From Deltaproteobacteria bacterium (GTDB lineage Bacteria; Desulfobacterota; Syntrophobacteria; BM002), in the NCBI GenBank assembly GCA_017861095.1, contig JAGFXI010000112.1, forward strand, positions 1 to 6,496: a stretch of DNA of 6,496 nucleotides, written 5' to 3'. The notes beneath the pieces are model-generated. The model was given only the letters and a program-made list of their open reading frames with translations, was not told the DNA's origin and searched no databases. The first letter of the stretch is position 1; each line of letters opens with the position of its first letter. Positions 1 to 6,293 of this stretch are shown piece after piece. The position numbers and the translations under genes are program-made.

Positions 1-49
1 CCAGCATGCCGTTACGCCCTTGCTATGACACCACAGTGCCTGGCCATGC

Positions 50-487
50 CTACGACGTGACCTCGATCCGTCTGGCCTTTTCCGCCTCGGCCTTCGGCAA
101 GGTCACGGTCAACACGCCATCCTTGTAACCCGCATTGATGGAGGCTGCCTTCACCTCGACCGGGAGACGGAAGCTTCGAGAGAAGGACCCATACCGGCGC
201 TCACGGCGATGGAAGTTCTGGCCCTTCTCCTCCTTCTCCTCCTTCTTCTCACCCTTGATGGTCAGAAGATCGCCGGTCACAGTGATGTCGATCTCCTTCG
301 CGTCCATGCCGGGAAGTTCCGCCTTCACGTGAATCTCGGTGGCAGTCTCCGAGATGTCGAAGGCCGGGGTCAAGGCCTTTTCAGAGCGGAAGATGTCCGG
401 CAGGTCGAAACCGTCAAAGGCCCAGTCAAATATATCTCTCTCCGGACGTGTAGCGATCGAACGGAAACGTGGAATCAGCTCGAACAT
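50..487 (-). CDS. Small heat-shock protein, Hsp20/alpha-crystallin family
   Basis: ATP-independent cytoplasmic holdase that binds unfolding proteins and keeps them refoldable. The 145-residue product is the usual length for a bacterial Hsp20. The alpha-crystallin domain spans about residues 40-133: it opens with PAFDISETATEI, has the conserved ELPG turn (57-60), and closes with the family signature AGYKDGVLTVTLPK (119-132). A lysine/glutamate-rich loop (about 80-89) sits in the middle of the domain. The C-terminal IEV (141-143) matches the I-x-I/V motif that docks neighbouring dimers in oligomers. The start is set by a near-perfect Shine-Dalgarno sequence, AAGGAGG, 8 bases before the ATG. The gene stands alone, 366 bases downstream of htrA on the same strand, with its own candidate promoter. 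Family assignment is certain; the specific name (hspA/ibpA-like) cannot be chosen from sequence alone. Confidence 0.96.
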   Translation of the reverse strand: MFELIPRFRSIATRPERDIFDWAFDGFDLPDIFRSEKALTPAFDISETATEIHVKAELPGMDAKEIDITVTGDLLTIKGEKKEEKEEKGQNFHRRERRYGSFSRSFRLPVEVKAASINAGYKDGVLTVTLPKAEAEKARRIEVTS

Positions 488-517
488 ACGATCAACCTCC
501 TTATAGTGTTATGTTAT

Positions 518-537
518 CTTGTCACCAAGTTGGCCAA
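518..537. promoter_or_regulatory. Nested small palindromes in the hsp20 leader
   Basis: Three overlapping dyads lie between the proposed -10 and the ribosome binding site of hsp20: CTTG-TCAC-CAAG (518-529), CCAA-G-TTGG (525-533) and TTGGCCAA (530-537). Such packing could be an operator for a repressor or simply form leader RNA structure. It does not resemble the CIRCE element bound by HrcA (TTAGCACTC-N9-GAGTGCTAA). Function is inferred and weak. Confidence 0.25.
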
Positions 538-565
538 AATGTAAGCACGACTTCCCCAACGTCAA
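538..565 (-). promoter_or_regulatory. Candidate sigma-70 promoter of the hsp20 gene
   Basis: Read on the minus strand there is TTGACG (560-565) as -35, a 16-base spacer and TACATT (538-543) as -10. This matches 5/6 and 4/6 of the housekeeping consensus. Transcription would begin near 531, leaving a leader of roughly 40 bases before the hsp20 ATG. The -35 box lies inside a perfect inverted repeat (CGTCAA GGGG TTGACG, 560-575). Assigned from pattern only. Confidence 0.42.
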
Positions 566-735
566 GGGGTTGACGACCCCGGAGGCACATCGCGGAGGCG
601 AAGGATGTTGACTGCGATGGGTGGATGGGAGGTGACAAGGAGGCAGCGGTTCGGGCGGGAAACTCCTGCAAGCTTGGAGGCGGTTGGGCCGGCCTCACTC
701 TCCACAAACAAGGCGACTATGCGCCTCTGTGGCCT

Positions 736-758
736 TGTCCCGAAGGCTTTCGGGGACA
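736..758 (-). terminator. Hairpin downstream of htrA, possible weak terminator
   Basis: An inverted repeat (TGTCCCGAA on one side, TTCGGGGACA on the other, one bulged G, loop of about 4 bases) lies about 95 bases after the htrA stop codon. An alternative outer pairing is CTCTGT (725-730) with ACAGAG (756-761). No U-tract follows on the minus strand, so it is not a standard intrinsic terminator; it may stabilise the 3' end of the htrA transcript instead. Confidence 0.3.
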
Positions 759-853
759 GAGCACTCTGCTCCGCTCAATCGCGACATGCCGGCGAGAGAG
801 CAACACTGCCCCCTCGTCGGCACATCAGTCTCTTGCGAACAACTTCTTACGCT

Positions 854-2314
<1,461 letters not shown>

Positions 2315-2427
2315 CTCTCACTGACTCCTTTTCTCAACAGACCGCAGGGCGATATTCCTCACGTGACTCTCTGCGCGCGATAGAGTCGCCCTGTCTCTCC
2401 TCCGCGCAGTTCGCGCACCCCTTGAGT

Positions 2428-2455
2428 TGACGGGGAGCAGGGCACCGCTTTCAAG
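2428..2455 (-). promoter_or_regulatory. Candidate sigma-32-type promoter of htrA
   Basis: On the minus strand CTTGAAA (2449-2455) is followed by a 13-base spacer and CCCCGTCA (2428-2435). The E. coli sigma-32 consensus is CTTGAAA, 11-16 bases, CCCCATnT. The leader to the htrA ATG would be about 105 bases. The match is good at -35 and partial at -10. An envelope protease would more classically use sigma-E, whose GAACTT/TCTGA pattern I did not see. Confidence 0.38.
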
Positions 2456-2603
2456 CCAGGCGAAACAAATTTATTGAGTATAACACGAAGCGGGGAATGG
2501 CGAAGACTCCTTCTCGTTTTGCCCTGCGACGGTGAGACGAACTCACTCCCCCCAGCTCATCCATCGAGAACCATGAGTCCTCCGCGGTAATCCGATCGGA
2601 TAA

Positions 2604-3413
2604 TTACATCCGGGAACCTTCACCACAGCCCGCAGCGAAGGCCGTCGCCGCCCGGAAACCCTCGGGATTCCCCGCATCGAATCCCCGTCCTATGAGCTCC
2701 ACGCCCAGAAGCCTCCCCTCCCGGGCGAGCGTCTGGAGCACCGGGACCTCGTCCACTTCACCAGTGAGGCGCGGCCGCCACTCCTCGATGAGGTCGAAAA
2801 AGTGCGGCAAGAATACGCCGCAGCCGAACCCCTTGAGGACCGCTCTTCCCGGCTGCAACTCAACGGGCTCGCGCCTCTTGTCCGAGTAATGGTGAACCCG
2901 AAACAGGTGTCCCGTCTCATCCGGCAGCACCTCCACGTCCAACAAGCCGACGTTGCCGAAGCACTGCAGCGCCTCCCCAGTCAAGCGCATCGCCCCGATC
3001 GTATCGAGCTCGTGTCGCGCAAAATAGGGGAGAAGCTGGCCGATCACCGGGGGCCCCTCTATCAGTACATTGTCCGGCATCACCAGAGCAAATGGCTCCC
3101 GCTCGGTGAAGTCACGGCAGTGGCTGACCGCATCGGCAACCCCTAGGGCCTGATGCTGCATGATAAAGACGAGCTCACACGGCCCGAGTCGCCCCCCCGG
3201 ATACATCTCCCGGAGAACCTGCCGGATGCCCTCCTTGGCCGGGCTCACCACGACGGCAACCTGGGCGATACCGCTCCGGGCCATGCCCTCGACCGCGTGA
3301 GCGATGAGGGGTTTCCCCCCGATCTCGAGCAGCTCCTTGGGAAGATCGCCCGCGATGAGGCGCATCCTCGTACCCAGGCCGGCTGCGGGGATGATGGCCT
3401 TAGCCACCGTCAT
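2604..3413 (-). CDS. GalU-like UTP--glucose-1-phosphate uridylyltransferase family protein
   Basis: Nucleotidyltransferase of the GalU/NTP_transferase family, expected to join a nucleoside triphosphate to a sugar 1-phosphate (UDP-glucose in true GalU) in the cytoplasm. From the chosen start it is 269 residues, a little shorter than typical GalU (about 290-300). Visible motifs are the glycine-rich nucleotide loop KAIIPAAGLGTR (5-16), LPKELLEIGGKPLI (24-37), the uridine-recognition-like QHQALGVADAV (86-96), metal-binding MPDNVL with D114 (112-117), and near the C-terminus LTGEVDEVPVLQTL and GRGFDAGNPEGF, matching the GalU LTDAI and YDxG segments. An ATG at 3446 is also in frame, but the family begins only a few residues before the KAIIPAAG motif and neither start has a strong ribosome site, so 3413 is preferred. 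That start lies 14 bases inside the preceding gene, suggesting translational coupling. Substrate is not certain. Confidence 0.85.
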   Translation of the reverse strand: MTVAKAIIPAAGLGTRMRLIAGDLPKELLEIGGKPLIAHAVEGMARSGIAQVAVVVSPAKEGIRQVLREMYPGGRLGPCELVFIMQHQALGVADAVSHCRDFTEREPFALVMPDNVLIEGPPVIGQLLPYFARHELDTIGAMRLTGEALQCFGNVGLLDVEVLPDETGHLFRVHHYSDKRREPVELQPGRAVLKGFGCGVFLPHFFDLIEEWRPRLTGEVDEVPVLQTLAREGRLLGVELIGRGFDAGNPEGFRAATAFAAGCGEGSRM

Positions 3414-3894
3414 AGAGCACTCGGTACGACTCCATGGACACCTCATCCATCAGCAGGTCATAGACATCAATGCCGATCTCATCCATCGGGGCCCAGATGT
3501 CCGACCACGTGCCTTTCTTCTCGAGGAGAACTCGCAGAGTCACTTCGCTTTGGCTCCTCTTTATCGAACGGAGATCCGCTATTATCATGGTTCGGTAGGA
3601 GCCCTCCTCGAGCCACCTGCTTTGCAGATGGTGTGCCGTGGTCCGCTCCGGGTCAAGTTGATAGTTCTTCTTGGCAAACACCCGTTCCACAGCCTTCCGG
3701 AGCATCTCCTCGTTGACGTCAAAGCTCCTGGTCACCGGTCGGTTTGGCACCTGCTCCACCTCTTGCGAGAGGGGCGTGCACTGGATGATGACAAAACCGA
3801 TACCGACCAAGAGGAGAATGATGATCCACCCGCCTGTCCACCATGATCCCACCTGAACTGCCCTTTCTGCCTTCTTTCCCGAGGAGTTTGACAT
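3400..3894 (-). CDS. Single-pass membrane protein of unknown function
   Basis: I do not recognise a named family. The 164-residue protein has a short polar N-terminus, one transmembrane helix at about 22-37 (GGWIIILLLVGIGFVIIQ), and a soluble, charged C-terminal domain (about 55-164) with mixed alpha/beta pattern, presumably outside the cytoplasm. Cys39 follows the helix (IIQCTPL), but the residues before it do not make a lipobox, so it is not obviously a lipoprotein. The pattern from RSFDVNEEMLRKAVERVF to EVTLRVLLEKKGTW is reminiscent of small BamC-like or TBP-like envelope domains, which is only an impression. The start at 3894 is chosen because AAGGAG lies 9 bases upstream; an in-frame ATG at 3939 lacks such a site and would cover the divergent promoter region. 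It overlaps the GalU-like gene by 14 bases, so they are probably one operon. Confidence 0.75.
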   Translation of the reverse strand: MSNSSGKKAERAVQVGSWWTGGWIIILLLVGIGFVIIQCTPLSQEVEQVPNRPVTRSFDVNEEMLRKAVERVFAKKNYQLDPERTTAHHLQSRWLEEGSYRTMIIADLRSIKRSQSEVTLRVLLEKKGTWSDIWAPMDEIGIDVYDLLMDEVSMESYRVLYDGG

Positions 3895-3923
3895 TGACAA
3901 AGACTCCTTGGCTAATCTATGTT
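3888..3923 (+). promoter_or_regulatory. Candidate sigma-70 promoter for pcm in the divergent region
   Basis: The plus strand carries a tandem TTGACATTGACA (3888-3899). The second copy (3894-3899) is a perfect -35 and is followed after 18 bases by TATGTT (3918-3923), a 4/6 match to -10. Transcription would start near 3930, about 27 bases before the pcm ATG. The -35 repeat overlaps the first codons of the divergent membrane-protein gene, so the two transcription units could influence each other. Confidence 0.42.
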
Positions 3924-3956
3924 TTCTGAGGGCTCTCACCCCGATACGAGGCTCCC

Positions 3957-4604
3957 ATGGACTTCACCACCGCTCGCAACCGCATGGTGGACAGCCAGCT
4001 CGTCAGCCGCGGCATCAAGGACGCGAAGGTCCTCCTGGCCATGCGGAAAGTGCCCCGCCACCGCTTCGTGGAAGAGGCCCTCATCAGTCAGGCCCACGGC
4101 GACCATCCACTTCCGATCGGAGAAAAACAGACCATCTCCCAACCATACATCGTGGCATTGATGACCGAGGCACTGGAGCTGAGAGGGGTGGAACGCGTCC
4201 TCGAAATCGGCACCGGCTCCGGGTATCAGACGGCGATCCTAGCAGAACTTGCGGAAAAGGTCTATTCCATCGAGCGGATGTACCCTCTCTCCGTCAAGGC
4301 CAGACGACTCCTGGACGAGCTGGGCTATCTCAACGTGGTCCTCAAAGTGGGCGATGGCACGCTCGGGTGGAAAGAAGAGGCCCCCTTTGACGCCGTCATG
4401 GTCACGGCCGGATCTCCCGAGGTACCCCAACCGTTGGTAGATCAACTGGCCGTGGGTGGCCGGCTGGTGATCCCGGTGGGTGACCGGTACAGCCAGAGTC
4501 TTGTCAGGGTCGCCCGGACAAAAGAGGGAATCAAGAAGTCCGATCTCGGGGGCTGTCGGTTTGTGAACCTCGTGGGTCAGCACGGCTGGCAGGAGTTGGA
4601 GTGA
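3957..4604 (+). CDS. pcm: Protein-L-isoaspartate O-methyltransferase (PIMT)
   Basis: Uses S-adenosylmethionine to methylate L-isoaspartyl residues formed by spontaneous ageing of proteins, starting their repair to aspartate; cytoplasmic. The 215 residues match the usual bacterial length. Motifs in order are the N-terminal RNRMVDSQL (7-15), the substrate-side ISQPYIVALM (60-69), SAM motif I VLEIGTGSGYQTAIL (81-95), the acidic end of the second strand YSIER (103-107), GDGTLGW (132-138), PFDAVMVTAG (143-152), GGRLVIPVG (167-175), and the C-terminal CRFVNLVGQHGW (200-211). The family usually has RFVPL here, so Asn replaces Pro. A GAGG lies 6 bases before the ATG. The stop overlaps the GTG of the next gene (GTGA), so it is the first gene of a two-gene operon. 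The assignment is secure. Confidence 0.96.
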   Translation: MDFTTARNRMVDSQLVSRGIKDAKVLLAMRKVPRHRFVEEALISQAHGDHPLPIGEKQTISQPYIVALMTEALELRGVERVLEIGTGSGYQTAILAELAEKVYSIERMYPLSVKARRLLDELGYLNVVLKVGDGTLGWKEEAPFDAVMVTAGSPEVPQPLVDQLAVGGRLVIPVGDRYSQSLVRVARTKEGIKKSDLGGCRFVNLVGQHGWQELE

Positions 4605-5080
4605 GGCGAAGCCCACCCATTATCGGTGTCATCGGAGCCGGGCAATGTGACCCGGCTCTGTACCAGCTTGCAGTCGATGTGGGCCGCGGGATCGCCCGTG
4701 GCGGCGCCATCCTCGTCTGCGGCGGTCTCGGCGGGGTGATGGAGGCTGCAGCTCGCGGCGCCGCCGCAGAAGGCGGTCTCACTTTGGGGATTCTCCCCGG
4801 TCCTTCCACCCAGGACGCCAACCTCTATATTCGCGTGCCCGTGGCCACCGATATGGGTCAGGCTCGGAACGTCATCATCGTCCACACCGCCGATGCGCTC
4901 ATTGCTGTCGCCGGTGGCGCCGGCACCCTCTCCGAGATCGGCCATGCCCTCAAGGTTGGGAAGCCGGTGATCGGCCTCCAGACCATCCCGAACCTAATCG
5001 GGGTACGCTACGCGAGAACCGCGCCGGAGGCCGTCCAGGAGGCTCTGCGATTGGTAACAGAAGACCCGCATTCTCAGTGA
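4601..5080 (+). CDS. TIGR00725/SLOG-fold protein (LOG-like, MoCo-carrier-like)
   Basis: A 159-residue Rossmann-type protein of the SLOG superfamily, which includes LOG nucleotide phosphoribohydrolases, DprA domains and molybdenum-cofactor carrier proteins. It best fits the TIGR00725 group. Motifs are IGVIGAGQ (8-15), VCGGLGGVMEAAARGA (39-54), GILPG (63-67), TDMGQARNVIIV (83-94) and the phosphate-loop signature GGAGTLSEIGHAL (105-117), equivalent to PGGxGTxxE of LOG proteins, here with alanine in place of the proline. The start is the GTG at 4601, which shares GTGA with the pcm stop and is preceded by AGGAG with 5-base spacing. No ATG near the beginning would keep the first strand. The ligand (nucleotide, MoCo or other) cannot be read from sequence, and why it is coupled to isoaspartate repair is unknown. 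Confidence 0.88.
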   Translation: MRRSPPIIGVIGAGQCDPALYQLAVDVGRGIARGGAILVCGGLGGVMEAAARGAAAEGGLTLGILPGPSTQDANLYIRVPVATDMGQARNVIIVHTADALIAVAGGAGTLSEIGHALKVGKPVIGLQTIPNLIGVRYARTAPEAVQEALRLVTEDPHSQ

Positions 5081-5103
5081 GGATCCGGGTTTCCTGCCTT
5101 TTG
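5064..5103 (+). terminator. Candidate intrinsic terminator of the pcm-SLOG operon
   Basis: A hairpin pairs ACCCG-C-ATTCT (5064-5074) with AGGAT-C-CGGGT (5080-5090) around the loop CAGTG. It has ten pairs, one of them G-U, with a single C-C mismatch. TTTCCTGCCTTTT follows, an interrupted U-tract. The structure overlaps the stop codon (5078-5080), an economical but plausible position. Confidence 0.45.
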
Positions 5104-5115
5104 GCCTGGTTGCGA

Positions 5116-5160
5116 TTTTGATCAATTTTGTGCAGTTTTCTCACCATTTCTCGCCGAAAA
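5116..5160. other. Phased T/A-tracts, possible intrinsically curved DNA
   Basis: TTTT runs occur at 5116-5119, 5126-5129 and 5136-5139, then TTT at 5147-5149 and AAAA at 5157-5160. The spacing is 10, 10, 11 and 10 bases, matching the helical repeat. Tracts phased this way are known to bend DNA. The tract lies just downstream of the pcm-SLOG operon, in otherwise GC-rich surroundings. Confidence 0.4.
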
Positions 5161-5280
5161 TACCCGGACCAGGACGACCGTCGGGCCCACCAGGAAGAGG
5201 ATCGAGAAGACGGCCTTAACGTACAGGGTCAGGGTCTCCGACAGCCGCAGGGAGGAGTGCAGGGAGTCGGGAGGAAAGTG
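5122..5280 (-). pseudogene. Hydrophobic reading-frame remnant, uncertain
   Basis: An open minus-strand frame ends at 5122 and encodes LSETLTLYVKAVFSILFLVG followed by PTVVLVRVF, resembling one transmembrane helix near a C-terminus. The only ATG in frame is at 5370, which would overlap the helicase remnant in another frame, and there is no ribosome site within the hydrophobic part. It may be the tail of a decayed gene, or chance. No family recognised. Confidence 0.2.
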
Positions 5281-5281
5281 T

Positions 5282-5407
5282 TTAGAGGCAACGGCGGATC
5301 TCGCCGATGATCTCCGTCTCCGTGACGTAAGGGATGAAGAGGCGATGACGGGCTCGGGTGATTCCCACATAGACGAGGTTTCTCACCTGCCGTTCCGATT
5401 CAGCCGT
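5282..5407 (-). pseudogene. Remnant of a UvrD/PcrA-like superfamily I helicase (motif VI)
   Basis: Between a TGA at 5410-5408 and a TAA at 5284-5282, a 41-codon minus-strand frame encodes ESERQVRNLVYVGITRAR then HRLFIPYV. The segment RNLVYVGITRARHRL is the characteristic motif VI of UvrD/PcrA/Rep-type DNA helicases (consensus near RRLxYVGxTRA), including the arginine that contacts ATP. It sits near the frame's 3' end, as in real family members. No other helicase motif survives: upstream frames are full of stops and no Walker A or GLEF motif V follows the expected layout. It is therefore a C-terminal fossil of a gene of probably more than 500 codons, truncated by deletion and frameshift. The context of AT-rich accessory DNA and a nearby insertion sequence supports decay. 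A functional small peptide is unlikely. Confidence 0.6.
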
Positions 5408-5629
5408 TCACCGTGTGCGCCTTACGTGGTCCCGTCCTTCAAGAATGTCAATTTGTCAGGGACATCCCCAACCCCACACTCACTGGAACCGCACATCCCG
5501 CCATGGGAAAGGTCCACAACTCGGTTCTAGCCTCTTGTGAGCGTTTTAGCCTCCTCCGCAGCATCGTTTTATACTCCTGAGTTGAAGACTAAACGGTTCT
5601 CAAATGGCTTAAAATGGTCCTGCACAGCG

Positions 5630-6178
5630 TTATTTCATCCTCTCGAAGTTGAAAACTTCAATCCCCTCCTTTCCCTGTTGTGTCCATGTCCACTCCTGGG
5701 TCATGTGATCTCTATCTGCAAAGGTCACCACAAGTTTCTTCATATGGCCTGCATCGGGGGAAGATAAGTTAGTCACATCCACTAAATCGAAGGTTATCTT
5801 CTTGATTTCGGAAGAAACACTCTGCGAGCGCATTCTTGGCTGGTTGTGAGCGGAGCAGTAGTGAGTCATCATTAAATGATCACCATCAGGGTAGTACATG
5901 GTCACCATCTCCGATTCACCGCCCACGGCAAGCCTTTCCATTAAGGCAGAGTTATCTGAAACCAAGGTGTAGGTAACCCTCGCTGGTTTCTTATCCACAG
6001 AGGTCCCCTTCCATTCACCCACAAGCGATTTCATCTTTTCAAATTCTGGCAGGGTCTTGGCAAAACAGATTCCTACACTAAGCGCCACGACCACCAGAAT
6101 GACAGCAAACCATTTGAGAAAGTCCTTGATGAGTCTCCCGCCGAAAGAGTCCTTATCAATTTCAGTCCTATTTTCCAT
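5630..6178 (-). CDS. Exported DUF1579-like protein of unknown function
   Basis: A 182-residue protein of unknown function. The first 18 residues are polar, then a hydrophobic segment (about 20-39, FLKWFAVILVVVALSVGICF) with FA-K looks like a signal peptide or anchor, with possible cleavage after Ala40. The mature domain starts FEKMKSLVGEWKGTS (46-60), typical of small lipocalin-like beta-barrel proteins in the DUF1579/THAP4-nitrobindin-like range. It continues with alternating strands: VTYTLVSDNSALMERL, EMVTMYYPDGDHLMMTHYCS and MTQEWTWTQQGKEG. Ligand binding in the barrel is possible but unshown. AAGGAG lies 6 bases before the ATG. Its base composition is clearly more AT-rich than the genes to the left, and it sits between a decayed region and an insertion sequence, so it may be acquired. 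Family naming is by resemblance only. Confidence 0.82.
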   Translation of the reverse strand: MENRTEIDKDSFGGRLIKDFLKWFAVILVVVALSVGICFAKTLPEFEKMKSLVGEWKGTSVDKKPARVTYTLVSDNSALMERLAVGGESEMVTMYYPDGDHLMMTHYCSAHNQPRMRSQSVSSEIKKITFDLVDVTNLSSPDAGHMKKLVVTFADRDHMTQEWTWTQQGKEGIEVFNFERMK

Positions 6179-6260
6179 GGCTTACTCCTTACCTCGTTGT
6201 GATTTTTGGCAAATCGGACAAACTACCTTCCAACCCTTTCGTATTTGACTATCTAATAAA

Positions 6261-6289
6261 AAAATAACTGTTGACATGAGAGGTTTCAA
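6261..6289 (-). promoter_or_regulatory. Candidate promoter of the exported DUF1579-like gene
   Basis: On the minus strand TTGAAA (6284-6289) is followed by exactly 17 bases and TATTTT (6261-6266), with 5/6 and 4/6 matches to sigma-70 boxes, about 83 bases before the ATG. The -35 box begins 5 bases from the proposed end of the insertion sequence, so the insertion has left it just intact. The intervening leader (6179-6260) shows nothing else recognisable. Confidence 0.33.
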
Positions 6290-6293
6290 GCCA

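Larger units (their letters stand above)
488..853. other. Intergenic region between htrA and hsp20
   Basis: No convincing gene is present. The possible reading frames here have no recognisable protein features and are mostly extensions of antisense frames. The part near hsp20 (about 488-580) holds its promoter, leader and two mutually exclusive hairpins: CGTCAA/TTGACG at 560-575, and GGGGT/ACCCC at 566-580. The part near htrA holds a GC-rich hairpin at 736-758. I saw nothing recognisable in about 581-735 or 760-853. Confidence 0.6.
5081..5629. other. Gene-poor region with decayed coding remnants
   Basis: No intact gene can be supported in these 549 bases. It contains the 3' part of the operon terminator, phased T-tracts (5116-5160), a minus-strand reading frame with one hydrophobic segment (5122-5280), and a helicase C-terminal fragment (5282-5407). 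From about 5410 to 5629 both strands are interrupted by frequent stops and I see nothing recognisable. Confidence 0.6.

Noticed and set aside
227..252. CTCCTT-rich repeat tract
   Set aside because: It encodes the lysine/glutamate-rich loop of Hsp20 on the minus strand; coding low complexity, not a regulatory repeat.
2527..2550. Small hairpin GTGAG-ACGAA-CTCAC downstream of the GalU-like gene
   Set aside because: Only a 5-base stem and no U-tract, too weak to call a terminator.
3908..4390. Plus-strand 160-codon frame overlapping pcm
   Set aside because: Same strand as pcm, which has all family motifs in another frame; this one is proline- and arginine-rich noise.
4577..4945. Minus-strand 122-codon frame opposite the SLOG gene
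   Set aside because: Antisense to conserved glycine-rich SLOG motifs; no start signal or family resemblance.
5525..5580. Repeated TAAAACG on the minus strand, about 23 bases apart
   Set aside because: Only two 7-base copies with unrelated flanks; no sign of an array such as CRISPR or iterons.
5537..5767. Plus-strand 76-codon frame
   Set aside because: Overlaps the 3' end of the exported-protein gene in antisense and lacks a ribosome site or conserved pattern.
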